From NCBI RefSeq assembly GCF_002868735.1, contig NZ_CP025611.1, positions 1,730,501-1,794,500 on the forward strand: DNA of 64,000 bases, written 5' to 3'. Shown here in pieces: positions 46,701 to 57,383 of the stretch. Origin of the DNA: Niveispirillum cyanobacteriorum. GTDB taxonomy: Bacteria; Pseudomonadota; Alphaproteobacteria; Azospirillales; Azospirillaceae. Numbering within the stretch: the stretch's first letter is position 1; the number at the start of each line of letters is the position of its first letter. A program made the position numbers and the translations under genes. Below the pieces are notes generated by a model. The model searched no databases and had not been told where the DNA came from. It saw only the letters and a program-made list of their open reading frames with translations.

Positions 46701-48242
46701 TTACTGCCCACCTTCCAGCGACAGGGCCAGGAAGGTCTGCTCGCCGCGGCGTTCGACCAGCAGCAGCACGGCCTTCTGGCCGGCGGTCTTGGCCTTGGTC
46801 ACGCGGTCCTGCACCTCGGCGGGGGTGGTCACCGGTTGCTGGCTGACCTCCAGCACCACATCGCCGGGGCGCAACTGACGCGACTGCGGCGGGGCGTTGG
46901 GGTTGACCTTGGTGATGACCACGCCCTTGGTGCCTTCGGCCAGCTCAAACTGCTTGCGCAGGTCCGGGGAGATGGAAGAGACGGTGAGGCCCAGCGCATC
47001 CACCTGCTGCTGAACGGCACCCTTACCGGGGGCCTGTTCCTCTGCTGCACCCTCTTCCTCGGCGGCGGCGGGTTCTTCGGGGAATTCGGCCAGGGCAACG
47101 GTCACATTCACGGGCGTGCCCTTGCGGGAAATGCCGACATTGACCTTGGTACCCACCGGCGTGCCGGCCACCATGCGCGGCAGGGTGCGGTTATTGGCCA
47201 CTTCCTTACCGTCGAAGGTCAGGATGACATCGCCGGGCTTCAGACCGGCCTCGGCGGCGGGGCTGCCCTCTGTCACGGTGCCGACCAGGGCGCCCTTGTG
47301 ATGGGCCAGACCCATGCTTTCGGCGATCTCCGGGGTCACCGACTGGATCTGCACGCCCAGCCAGCCACGGCGCACCTTGCCGGCCTTACGGATTTCCTCA
47401 ATCACGGTGCGGGCCATGCTGGATGGGATGGCAAAGCCAATGCCGACCGAACCGCCCGTGCGGCTGTAGATCGCCGAATTGATGCCAACCACGTCGCCGG
47501 CCAGATTAACCAGCGGGCCACCGGAATTGCCCTGGTTGATGGCGGCGTCGGTCTGGATGAAATCGTCAAAGCGACCGGCGCCGATATCACGGGCGCGGGC
47601 CGACACGATACCGGCGGTGACGGTACCGCCCAGGCCGAATGGATTGCCGATGGCCACGACCCAGTCGCCAACCTTCAGCACATCGCTGTCACCCCATTTC
47701 AGGGCCGTCAACTTCTGCTTGGCTTCCACCTTCAACAGGGCCAGATCGGTCTCCTTGTCGGTGCCGATCAACTTGGCCTTCAATTCCGTCTGGTCGGCAT
47801 CCTGGAAGATGACGGTGATCTCGTCCGCCCCCTCAATCACGTGGTTGTTGGTGACGATGTAACCCGACGCATCGATGATGAAGCCCGACCCCAGCGACTG
47901 CGCCTTGCGCGGGGCGCCCTGGCCCTGCTGCTGACGCTCCAGGAAGTCGCGGAAGAATTCTTCCATCGGCGAGCCGGGGGGGAAGTCGGGCATGGGCACA
48001 GCACCGCGACCACCCGGCTTGTTCTGGATCGTCTGGCTGGTCGAGATATTGACCACCGACGGCAGCGTCTTTTCGGCCAGCGGCGCGAAACTGTCGGGCG
48101 CGCCGCGCTGGGCCAGGGCCGGCGGGGTAAAGATCAGGGCGGCGGTCACCGCCAGCAGCGACAACAGGCCGGCCACGCGGCCTTCCCGGACGGCGGCCCC
48201 GGCAGGGGCGCAGGCGGAACGGGAACGGAAGGCGTCGATCAC
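46701..48242 (-). CDS. DegP/HtrA-family periplasmic serine protease
   Basis: 513-residue exported protease with a chaperone role in envelope stress. A signal peptide covers the first 44 residues. Catalytic triad: His134 (NNHVI), Asp166 (TDLALL) and Ser240 (GNSGGP). Two PDZ domains follow (about 290-380 and 420-505), with an Ala/Glu-rich linker (PAAAEEEGAAEEQ) between. The start is taken as GTG with GGAG eight bases before it; a longer reading would add 40 residues, unlike the family. Same strand as the downstream-of-hflC cluster; DUF2065 is 160 bases upstream. Confidence 0.94.
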   Translation of the reverse strand: MIDAFRSRSACAPAGAAVREGRVAGLLSLLAVTAALIFTPPALAQRGAPDSFAPLAEKTLPSVVNISTSQTIQNKPGGRGAVPMPDFPPGSPMEEFFRDFLERQQQGQGAPRKAQSLGSGFIIDASGYIVTNNHVIEGADEITVIFQDADQTELKAKLIGTDKETDLALLKVEAKQKLTALKWGDSDVLKVGDWVVAIGNPFGLGGTVTAGIVSARARDIGAGRFDDFIQTDAAINQGNSGGPLVNLAGDVVGINSAIYSRTGGSVGIGFAIPSSMARTVIEEIRKAGKVRRGWLGVQIQSVTPEIAESMGLAHHKGALVGTVTEGSPAAEAGLKPGDVILTFDGKEVANNRTLPRMVAGTPVGTKVNVGISRKGTPVNVTVALAEFPEEPAAAEEEGAAEEQAPGKGAVQQQVDALGLTVSSISPDLRKQFELAEGTKGVVITKVNPNAPPQSRQLRPGDVVLEVSQQPVTTPAEVQDRVTKAKTAGQKAVLLLVERRGEQTFLALSLEGGQ

Positions 48243-48403
48243 GTCAATCTCCAGGGGCCGGTCATCCGCGCCCACACCCCGGGGCACGCATCGGCACGCC
48301 GGCCCGAAAGGGGCGCACCGACAGCCAAGGAATATAGCGTGAAAGCCCGTCTTGCGAAGCATTCCTTCGTAACAGGCGGATGGTCTTGGGTGCGAAAGCG
48401 GCC

Positions 48404-48589
48404 CTATCCGCGAATGGCGCCCACGGCCACGACACCCAGGATGGCGGCACCCAGGCCGATCCGGCGCAGCATCACCGGTTCCATGCCTGTAATGCGCTGG
48501 GCCATGTCCCGCATGGAATTGGGTGCCACGGCATAAAGCAGGCCCTCAATCACGAAGACCAGGGCCAATGCGGTCAGGAAATCGGTCAC
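48404..48589 (-). CDS. DUF2065-family membrane protein (YjeT-like)
   Basis: 61-residue protein with two hydrophobic segments (VTDFLTALALVFVIEGLLYA and IGLGAAILGVVAVGAI) typical of DUF2065. In E. coli the family member YjeT also lies directly behind hflC, which supports the call. GTG start assumed from family length; the upstream Shine-Dalgarno is weak, so the start is uncertain. A 12-bp hairpin separates it from hflC. The function of the family is unknown; a membrane role with HflKC is plausible. Confidence 0.8.
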   Translation of the reverse strand: MTDFLTALALVFVIEGLLYAVAPNSMRDMAQRITGMEPVMLRRIGLGAAILGVVAVGAIRG

Positions 48590-48613
48590 GGAAGGTGTCC
48601 GGAAAAGGAGGGG

Positions 48614-48642
48614 GCGCGGGGCGGTCAAAAACCGCCCCGCGC
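48614..48642. terminator. 12-bp hairpin between hflC and DUF2065 genes
   Basis: Arms GCGCGGGGCGGT (48614-48625) and ACCGCCCCGCGC (48631-48642) with a CAAAA loop. No clear T run follows on the minus strand; it could be an intra-operon attenuator or partial terminator that lowers expression of the DUF2065 gene. Confidence 0.5.
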
Positions 48643-48651
48643 AAGGCAACA

Positions 48652-49527
48652 TCACCGCTTGGTCACGGTGCCCGTGCTGTTGAAGTAGCGGAAGAACTCG
48701 CTATCCGGTGACAGGACCATCTGCGTGTTATCACCCTTCATGGAAGCCTTATAGGCGTCCAAAGACCGGTAGAAGGAATAGAAATCCGGATTCTTGTTCG
48801 CGGATTCAGCCAGGATGCGGATCGCCTGGTTGTCGCCTTCACCGCGCAGCACCTGGCTGTCGCGCTGGGCTTCAGCCAGGATGACGGTGCGTTCACGTTC
48901 GGCCCGGCTACGGATCTGCTGGGCCTGTTCGTTACCTTGGGCGCGGGCCTCGCGGGCTTCACGCTCACGCTCGGACCGCATACGCTCATACACGGCCTGC
49001 GAGGTCGCTTCCGGCAGGTCGGCGCGGCGGATGCGGACATCTACGATCTCCACACCGAACTGGGCGGCTTCCTGGTTCACCTGTGCCTTGATGTCGGTCA
49101 TCACCTTGGCGCGTTCCTTGGACAGAACGGCCAGCAGGGTGGCGTTACCCAGCACACGGCGCAGGGCGGAATTGACGGTGGCGGCCAGACGCTGCTCCGC
49201 CACATTCTCATTGCCGACCGAGGTGTAGAACTTCAAAGGTTCGGTAATGCGGTAACGGGCAAACGCGTCCACTTCCAGACGCTTCTGGTCGGCCAGAATC
49301 ACCTGTTCGACGGGCGGATCGACATCCAGAACGCGGGAATCGATCAGAACCACATTCTGCACGAACGGGATCTTGGCATGCAGGCCCGGCTCCTGAATGG
49401 TGCGCTTCCATTCACCCAATTGCAGAACCAGGGCCTGCTGGGTCTGGTTCACGGTGAACAGGGAGGCCGAAGCCAGGATGGCGGTGGCAGCGGCGGCAAT
49501 GCCGAGAGCGACAAGTTTGGTGCTCAT
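48652..49527 (-). CDS. hflC: FtsH modulator HflC
   Basis: 291-residue prohibitin/SPFH protein that forms a complex with HflK and regulates the membrane protease FtsH. One N-terminal membrane segment (about 5-25), then a PHB domain with QTQQALVLQLGEWKRTIQEPGLHAKIPF and RVLDVDPPVEQVILADQKRLEVDAFARYRI. A charged coiled coil with RMRSEREREAREARAQG follows, and a C-terminus rich in charged residues. Preceded by hflK with 12 bases between, so they are co-transcribed. Confidence 0.96.
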   Translation of the reverse strand: MSTKLVALGIAAAATAILASASLFTVNQTQQALVLQLGEWKRTIQEPGLHAKIPFVQNVVLIDSRVLDVDPPVEQVILADQKRLEVDAFARYRITEPLKFYTSVGNENVAEQRLAATVNSALRRVLGNATLLAVLSKERAKVMTDIKAQVNQEAAQFGVEIVDVRIRRADLPEATSQAVYERMRSEREREAREARAQGNEQAQQIRSRAERERTVILAEAQRDSQVLRGEGDNQAIRILAESANKNPDFYSFYRSLDAYKASMKGDNTQMVLSPDSEFFRYFNSTGTVTKR

Positions 49528-49539
49528 GGTCCGTCCCCC

Positions 49540-50712
49540 TTACTGGCGCGGTGCGGCCGATGCGGCCGGCGTCTGTTGGCGGATCTGGTTCGTCAGCTCG
49601 TTCAGCGGCAGGAACGGCACGACACCGCTGCCCTTACCCTGATCGATAATGATCTTGTTGGTGCCGCCCAGCACCTCCTGCATCGTTTCCAGATACATGC
49701 GCCGCGCCGTGATCTCGGGCGCCTGGGTATAGGCGGACAGAACCTGCGCGAAACGCTGCGCGTCACCCTGTGCCAGGCTCACCACCTGTTCACGATAGGC
49801 CGACGCCTGTTGGATCAGCTGTTCAGCCTCACCGCGGGCGCGGGGGATGATGTCGTTACGATAGGCCTCGGCCTCGTTACGCAGACGCTCGCGGTCCTGG
49901 CGCGCGCGCTGCACATCGTTGAAGGCATCGACCACGGGGGCCGGCGGGTCCACCTTCTGCAACTGCACCTGCGTGATCTCGATACCGGACTGGTATTCGT
50001 CCAGCATGGTCTGCAACAGGGCCTTGGTCTGCTGTTCAATATCCTGGCGCGCCTCGGTCAGGGCCGGCTGGATATCGGTGCGGCCAATGACCTCGCGCAT
50101 GGCGCTTTCGGCGGCCATCTTTACGGTATTGGCCGGGTCGCGGATCTTAAACAGGTAATTGCCGGCATCCTTGATCACCCACAGGACAGTGAAGTCGATG
50201 TCGATGATATTCTCATCGCCCGTCAGCATCAGGCTTTCGTCGATGATGTCGCCGCCGCCCGGACGCCGGCTGTCGGTGCCGGAGCGGTAGCCAACTTCCA
50301 GACGGTTGACCAGTGTCACCTTCGGCGTGTCCACCATCTCAATGGGGGCCGGCAGGTGATAGCGCAGGCCCGGCTGTTCGGTGCGGACATATTCGCCGAA
50401 TCGGCGCACCACACCCTGCTCGTCAGGCTGCACGCGGTAGATGCCCGACAGGCCCCACAGCAGACCCAGCGCGACCAGCCCGAGCGCGATGCCCTTGCCG
50501 CCGCCCAGGCCACCGGGCGTCAGGTTCTTGAACCGCTCCTGCCCCTTGCGCAGCAGTTCCTCCAGGTCGGGGCCACCGGGCGGTTGCCCGCCGCCGCCAC
50601 CGCCGCCGGGCGGACGGCCCCACGGATTGTTACCGCCGCCATTGCCGCCACCACCCGGGGGAGAACCCCAGGGGCCACCGCCATTGCCGCCACCTTGATT
50701 GTTCCAGGGCAT
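49540..50712 (-). CDS. hflK: FtsH modulator HflK
   Basis: 390-residue SPFH partner of HflC. A Gly/Asn/Pro-rich cytoplasmic N-terminus (about 1-50) is followed by a membrane segment (about 75-95, IALGLVALGLLWGLSGIY), the PHB domain (VQPDEQGVVRRFGEYVRTEQPGLRYHLP) and a long helical C-terminus with repeated Arg/Glu/Ala. In known systems HflK-HflC cage FtsH and protect or expose its substrates. First gene of hflK-hflC-DUF2065; the 175-base gap to divergent mrp should hold promoters for both. Confidence 0.95.
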   Translation of the reverse strand: MPWNNQGGGNGGGPWGSPPGGGGNGGGNNPWGRPPGGGGGGGQPPGGPDLEELLRKGQERFKNLTPGGLGGGKGIALGLVALGLLWGLSGIYRVQPDEQGVVRRFGEYVRTEQPGLRYHLPAPIEMVDTPKVTLVNRLEVGYRSGTDSRRPGGGDIIDESLMLTGDENIIDIDFTVLWVIKDAGNYLFKIRDPANTVKMAAESAMREVIGRTDIQPALTEARQDIEQQTKALLQTMLDEYQSGIEITQVQLQKVDPPAPVVDAFNDVQRARQDRERLRNEAEAYRNDIIPRARGEAEQLIQQASAYREQVVSLAQGDAQRFAQVLSAYTQAPEITARRMYLETMQEVLGGTNKIIIDQGKGSGVVPFLPLNELTNQIRQQTPAASAAPRQ

Positions 50713-50887
50713 ATTGCCGACCCTTTGGTGATTGGACCCACGTAACTGCCAAACCGACAGGCCTGCCCCCAGGGACAGGACGCTTTCTCTCTGTGATACG
50801 CCACCCTATATATCGCGGCGCACCGGAGACAAGGCCCTTGGGCCATCGGTCACCGCAGATATTGGGAAAAGAACGGGGTTTTCAACC

Positions 50888-52042
50888 ATGGCTGTGGTCA
50901 GCGAAGAACAGGTTCTGAAGGCGCTCGGCACCGTGAAGGACCCCGACCGGGGTACGGATGTCGTATCGCTGGGCATGATTTCCGGTCTGACAGTGAAGGG
51001 CGGCAATGTCGCCTTCGCGCTGGAGGTGGACCCAAGCCGCGGCGCGGCATTGGAACCCCTGCGTCAGGCTGCCGAGAAGGCCGTGGATGCCTTGCCGGGC
51101 GTGACCTCAGTCACCGCAATGCTGACGGCCCACCGCGCACCGCCCAAGCTGGGGGGCGGCCATGATCATAAGGGGCATGACCATAAGGGCCACAGCCATG
51201 GCACCGCCCCTGCCGCCGCGCCGCCGCCGAAACCTGCTAAGATCGGCGTGCCCGGCGTGCGCGCCATCATCGCCGTCGCGTCAGGCAAGGGCGGGGTGGG
51301 CAAATCCACGACCTCCGTCAATCTGGCGCTGGGCATGGCGGCCAACGGGTTGCGCGTCGGTCTGCTGGATGCCGATATCTATGGCCCGTCCCTGCCCCGC
51401 ATGCTGGGCCTGTCGGGCAAGCCGGAAACTACCGACGGCAAGGTGCTGCGGCCCCTGGTCCGCCATGGGGTGAAGGTCATGTCCATGGGCTTCCTGGTGG
51501 CCGAAGAGACGCCCATGATCTGGCGCGGCCCCATGGTGATGGGCGCCATTCAGCAGATGCTGCGCGATGTCGCCTGGGGCGAACTGGACGTGCTGGTCGT
51601 CGACATGCCGCCGGGGACGGGCGACGCGCAGCTATCCTTGTCGCAGAATGTACCGCTGGCCGGGGCCGTTATCGTCTCGACGCCCCAGGACATTGCCCTG
51701 CTGGATGCGCGCAAGGGGCTGAACATGTTCCGCCGCGTCGATGTGCCCGTGCTGGGCATCGTGGAGAACATGTCCTATTTCTGCTGTCCCAATTGCGGCC
51801 ACCGCAGCGATATTTTCAGCCATGGCGGCGCGCGGGCGGAGGCGGACAAGCTGGGCATCGATTTCCTGGGCGAGGTGCCGCTGGATATCGCTATCCGCGA
51901 GACCAGCGACGGCGGCGACCCCATCGTTGTCTCCCAGCCCGACAGCGACCATGCCAAGGTCTACCGTTCCATCGCCGCCCGCGTCTGGGACAAGATCAGC
52001 ATCGGCAGCGGTCGCGCCGCACCCCGTATCGTGATCGAATGA
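50888..52042 (+). CDS. mrp: Mrp/NBP35-family iron-sulfur cluster carrier ATPase
   Basis: 384-residue protein that carries or inserts [4Fe-4S] clusters. An N-terminal MIP18/DUF59 domain (1-80) precedes a His/Lys/Gly-rich linker ([17 protein letters not shown], about 89-105), then a deviant Walker [11 protein letters not shown] (132-141) and a C-terminal CCPNCGH metal motif. The His-rich linker is unusual and might bind Zn or Ni. ATG is the natural start. Divergent from hflK. Its 3' side has two copies of a 10-bp palindrome. Confidence 0.94.
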   Translation: MAVVSEEQVLKALGTVKDPDRGTDVVSLGMISGLTVKGGNVAFALEVDPSRGAALEPLRQAAEKAVDALPGVTSVTAMLTAHRAPPKLGGGHDHKGHDHKGHSHGTAPAAAPPPKPAKIGVPGVRAIIAVASGKGGVGKSTTSVNLALGMAANGLRVGLLDADIYGPSLPRMLGLSGKPETTDGKVLRPLVRHGVKVMSMGFLVAEETPMIWRGPMVMGAIQQMLRDVAWGELDVLVVDMPPGTGDAQLSLSQNVPLAGAVIVSTPQDIALLDARKGLNMFRRVDVPVLGIVENMSYFCCPNCGHRSDIFSHGGARAEADKLGIDFLGEVPLDIAIRETSDGGDPIVVSQPDSDHAKVYRSIAARVWDKISIGSGRAAPRIVIE

Positions 52043-52057
52043 TCAAGGCGCACCTGC

Positions 52058-52094
52058 CCCGATCGGGTGGCGATTACTGGTCACCCCGATCGGG
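52058..52094. promoter_or_regulatory. Duplicated palindrome CCCGATCGGG downstream of mrp
   Basis: CCCGATCGGG, itself a perfect 10-bp palindrome, occurs twice, at 52058-52067 and 52085-52094, centre to centre 27 bases. There is no T run, so termination is uncertain; a protein-binding site or REP-like unit is possible. The gap from here to the small unknown gene is AT-richer. Confidence 0.5.
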
Positions 52095-52253
52095 TTAGCG
52101 CGATATTTTACAAATGTTCATTTGAAACACCCTTTCGCGGACAGCCCGCAAAAAGACGGATTGCTGCACTGCGTATCGTGCAATGGATTTTTCCTTTCCG
52201 TCTAGGCCAGCATTTGGTACATAAACTTCGTACTCCGCTGGAGGACGGACAGG

Positions 52254-52550
52254 ATGTATCAAGACGAACCGATCCGAGTTGCATATGCGTTTCGCGATGG
52301 CGCCCACTCTTTCCGGGCTGCTGACCCTCGCACGGGTGACATTCAGGTTGCGCACGGCGTACCTGAAGTCGCCTATGAGGAAGTAACGCGCACGCTAAGC
52401 GAACGGGTCGCCGATCGTCTGGGTGCATACGCACAGGCCCGCCCCCAGCTGGCGTTCAAGGAATTCTGGACGTGGCTGCAGATGAACCCCATCGCGGCCA
52501 TGCCGAACACCCCTTGCCATGTCGAGTTCGCTTGGGAAGTCCGACCCTGA
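52254..52550 (+). CDS. Small protein of unknown function
   Basis: 98 residues (MYQDEPIRVAYAFRDGAHSFRAADPRTGDIQV...), no signal peptide, with a Trp/Met segment near the C-terminus (FKEFWTWLQMNPIAAMP). I recognise no domain. Evidence for a real gene: a GGAC/AGG-type upstream sequence, a reasonable amino-acid composition and a strong terminator 55 bases after the stop. The DNA is visibly less GC-rich than mrp, and the gene could be acquired. Other frames across this region give only short, poorly composed products. Confidence 0.5.
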   Translation: MYQDEPIRVAYAFRDGAHSFRAADPRTGDIQVAHGVPEVAYEEVTRTLSERVADRLGAYAQARPQLAFKEFWTWLQMNPIAAMPNTPCHVEFAWEVRP

Positions 52551-52604
52551 ACCCGGTATGGTGAGTCGCCATGTAGGCGGTATGTGTATGGATTGCTGAA
52601 CAAC

Positions 52605-52638
52605 TGGCGCCCGGCCCCAATCCGGGCGCCATTTTTTT
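52605..52638 (+). terminator. Terminator of the small unknown gene
   Basis: Arms TGGCGCCCGG (52605-52614) and CCGGGCGCCA (52622-52631), loop CCCCAAT, then seven T (52632-52638). A textbook rho-independent terminator on the plus strand. Its T run ends inside the stop codon of the convergent DUF29 gene. Confidence 0.92.
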
Positions 52639-53065
52639 ATTCCGGCCAGAAGCCGTCATCCGCCATCTGGTCATAGGTGAAGGGGCAGGTGGCCGGGAAG
52701 GTATGGCTGGATAACCCGGTCTCACGTTCGGCAGCGATTACCGCGTCGCCATAGGCCTCATCGATCGACTCTGCCAAAGTGCCTTTAAGGCTAGGATTAT
52801 CCTTCATATGACGCAAAAGTTGGCGGCGCTGCTCTCGCACTGTCAGTGTCCAACTACGACTGCGCAGCCCCGGCTGAAACTGCCACTTCAAAAGGTGAAG
52901 CAGCAGGACGGCCAGACGGCTGACCAGTTCGCGCTTTTCCGTCCGCCCCATGCTCTCGATCTCCTCGGCAATGTTGGCGATGTCGGCGGCATCGAGCTTG
53001 CCGGCGCGCAGCAGGGCGGCCTGCTGGTTGGCCCAGGCGTAAAAGTCCTTCTCATAAAGGCTCAT
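52637..53065 (-). CDS. DUF29-family protein
   Basis: 142 residues matching DUF29: an N-terminal LYEKDFYAWANQQAALLRAGKLDAADIANIAEEIESMGR, then REQRRQLLRHMKDNPSLKGTL and a C-terminal DEAYGDAVIAAERETGL. DUF29 proteins are common in cyanobacteria and alphaproteobacteria and have unknown function; an association with DNA or toxins has been guessed but not shown. The start at MSLYEKDFY was chosen over an upstream ATG (13 residues longer) because it is the family start. Confidence 0.8.
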   Translation of the reverse strand: MSLYEKDFYAWANQQAALLRAGKLDAADIANIAEEIESMGRTEKRELVSRLAVLLLHLLKWQFQPGLRSRSWTLTVREQRRQLLRHMKDNPSLKGTLAESIDEAYGDAVIAAERETGLSSHTFPATCPFTYDQMADDGFWPE

Positions 53066-53151
53066 GGCACCCTCCCTGGCGACGTCCCAGATTTGGGCAA
53101 TCACCGGCGGCGGGGCAAGCGGAATTCCGCCCGCCCCGCCCTTATCCCCGC

Positions 53152-54315
53152 TTACCGAAGCGCCTGCTCCAGGTCGGCCAGCAGGTCGTTCACATCCTCC
53201 ACACCCACCGACAGGCGGACCAGACCGTCATCAATGCCGATGGCGGCACGCTGTTCTGCGGGAATGCTGGCATGGGTCATGATGGCCGGATGTTCGATCA
53301 GGCTCTCCACTCCGCCAAGGCTTTCGGCAAGACTAAACAGTTCCGTCCGCTCCAACATACGGCGCGCGGGTTCCAGACCGCCCTTCAGGTGAATGGTCAC
53401 CATGCCGCCACCGGCCCGCATTTGCCGCTTGGCCAGATCATGCTGGTCGTGGCTGGGCAGGAACGGGTAGCGCACCTTTGCCACCGACGGGTGTTTTTCC
53501 AGCCATTCGGCGATCACGCCGGCATTCTGGCAATGGCGCTCCATGCGCAGCGCCAGGGTCTTCAGGCTGCGCATTACCAGGAAACTGTCAAACGGTCCCT
53601 GGATGGCGCCGACGGCATTGTGCAGGAAGGCCATGCGGTCGGCGATTTCGCCGGCCTCCCGCACCACCGCGACGCCACCCACCATGTCGGAATGGCCGTT
53701 CAGATATTTGGTGGCCGAATGCACGACAATGTCGAACCCCTGCTCCAACGGCCGCTGAATCCACGGGCTGGCAAAGGTGTTATCAGCAACCGAGATCAGG
53801 TTATGTGTCTTGGCCAGTTGCGCCAGCGCCTCCAGGTCTGCCAGCTTCAGCAGCGGATTGGTCGGCGTCTCCACCCAGATCATGCGGGTTTCCGGACGGA
53901 TGGCGGCTTTCACCGCTTCCAGGTCCGACAGGTCGACGGTCGTCACCGACAGGTTGGCCGTGCGCGACCGCACCCGGTGCAGCAGGCGGTAGGTGCCGCC
54001 ATACAGATCATCGGATGCGATGACATGCGCGCCGGCATCCAGCAACTCCAGGATCGTCGCTTCCGCCGCCAGCCCAGAGGCAAAGGCGTAGCCACGATAT
54101 CCTGACTCCAGATCAGCGATACAGGCCTCATAGGCCATGCGCGTCGGGTTCTGGCTGCGGGCATATTCATAGCCCTTATGAACGCCGGGGCTTTCCTGCA
54201 CAAAGGTGCTGGTGGCGTAGATCGGGACCATGATGGCGCCGGTCGTGGGGTCGGGCTGCTGGCCGGCATGGATGGCGCGGGTCGCGAATCCCTGGCGGTT
54301 GGGGCGGTCCTTCAT
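53152..54315 (-). CDS. Cystathionine gamma-synthase/lyase-family PLP enzyme
   Basis: 387-residue PLP enzyme of the trans-sulfuration family. Schiff-base Lys203 (SATKYLNGH), cofactor loop SGLAAEATILE near residue 80-90, and VETPTNPLLK (148-157) are standard. Whether it makes cystathionine (MetB), cleaves it (MetC-like/CGL) or acts on other substituted Cys or homoserine is not decidable by sequence alone. The ATG (MKDRPNRQG) has AGAGG at the right distance; an ATG nine bases upstream is less likely. A 32-base gap follows the CAT-like gene, which may be co-transcribed. Confidence 0.9.
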   Translation of the reverse strand: MKDRPNRQGFATRAIHAGQQPDPTTGAIMVPIYATSTFVQESPGVHKGYEYARSQNPTRMAYEACIADLESGYRGYAFASGLAAEATILELLDAGAHVIASDDLYGGTYRLLHRVRSRTANLSVTTVDLSDLEAVKAAIRPETRMIWVETPTNPLLKLADLEALAQLAKTHNLISVADNTFASPWIQRPLEQGFDIVVHSATKYLNGHSDMVGGVAVVREAGEIADRMAFLHNAVGAIQGPFDSFLVMRSLKTLALRMERHCQNAGVIAEWLEKHPSVAKVRYPFLPSHDQHDLAKRQMRAGGGMVTIHLKGGLEPARRMLERTELFSLAESLGGVESLIEHPAIMTHASIPAEQRAAIGIDDGLVRLSVGVEDVNDLLADLEQALR

Positions 54316-54347
54316 GCTGAACATCCTCTGTTGTAAGCGCCCAACCT

Positions 54348-55013
54348 CTATCGTGTCGGGTCGTTGACAGCCTCGGCCAGCACTTCCTCCAGCCGGGCGA
54401 TGAACTGGGCGATATGCAGCCCGTCGATCAGGCCGTGATGGGCCTGCACAGCGACGGGAAAATCCACGCGGCCATTGCTGTGGCCGAACTTGCCGATGGC
54501 AACGTTGGGAATGGAGCAGTCCCCGAACCGCGCCATCGGATGCTGGATTGAGGTGAAACGCAGCCAGGGCAAACAGGTGGTGAAGATGTAATCCCGGCTG
54601 GTCAGCGGCGTCAGGCGCAGGTCCACGGCATTGCGGGCAATCTCCCGGTCGGCCAGATAGGCGGCCAGGAAGGCCTGAAAATCCGGCGTATAGGGAATGG
54701 TGGAGAAGTTCAGGTTCTGATCCCGCCCGATCACCGTGTAGGACATGGTGAGGTTCTTGACCTCGCTGACCCGCTTTTCCAGCAGGCGCAGGCGCATATG
54801 CGGGATGTCCATACTGGCCCGCCCGATGGCGTGCAGAACCCGCGCGAAGGGCGGGATGCCCGCTTGCTTGGCCGGGGTCACGAAATCCGGGCAATCGGCC
54901 ACCGCCGCGATATTCACGGCGGGCTGGTCATAGCGGTCGAAAAGGGCAATCTGGCGGCTGCGGTCGATCAATTCAGTGCTCCCATGACGGGTTCCCGACC
55001 CGATCCGGGGCAC
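54348..55013 (-). CDS. CAT-fold acyltransferase (chloramphenicol-acetyltransferase-like)
   Basis: 221-residue protein of the chloramphenicol acetyltransferase fold. The active-site HHGLIDG is at 192-198 with catalytic His193 and Asp197, and SIQHPMARFGDCSIPNVAIGKFG fits the trimer core. Housekeeping members of this family often acetylate other small molecules or thiols, so resistance should not be assumed from the fold alone. The start is a GTG; the upstream Shine-Dalgarno is weak. Located between glgB and the PLP enzyme gene on one strand; a metabolic link to the latter (acylation of amino-thiols) is conceivable. Confidence 0.8.
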   Translation of the reverse strand: MPRIGSGTRHGSTELIDRSRQIALFDRYDQPAVNIAAVADCPDFVTPAKQAGIPPFARVLHAIGRASMDIPHMRLRLLEKRVSEVKNLTMSYTVIGRDQNLNFSTIPYTPDFQAFLAAYLADREIARNAVDLRLTPLTSRDYIFTTCLPWLRFTSIQHPMARFGDCSIPNVAIGKFGHSNGRVDFPVAVQAHHGLIDGLHIAQFIARLEEVLAEAVNDPTR

Positions 55014-55092
55014 TTAGTTGTCCAGGCCTGCGTTTGCAACGCCCCTCGGCTCCGCCAGAGCAAGGTTTGGATAAACGTGATGGGGGCCTTGG

Positions 55093-57309
<2,217 letters not shown>

Positions 57310-57383
57310 GGTCTACCTGGGTTGGGGTGGTGGGGAAAATTACCATGTTTGCGGGAATGTGGGGATATGGAGCGACGCCCCAA

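Noticed and set aside
46836-48536. Plus-strand open frame across the DegP-like gene
   Set aside because: Shadow frame: antisense to a protease with an intact catalytic triad, no domain or start signals.
54348-55013. Chloramphenicol resistance gene
   Set aside because: The fold and HHxxxDG motif fit the CAT superfamily, but the chromosomal metabolic context and mixed substrate range of the family do not support a resistance call.
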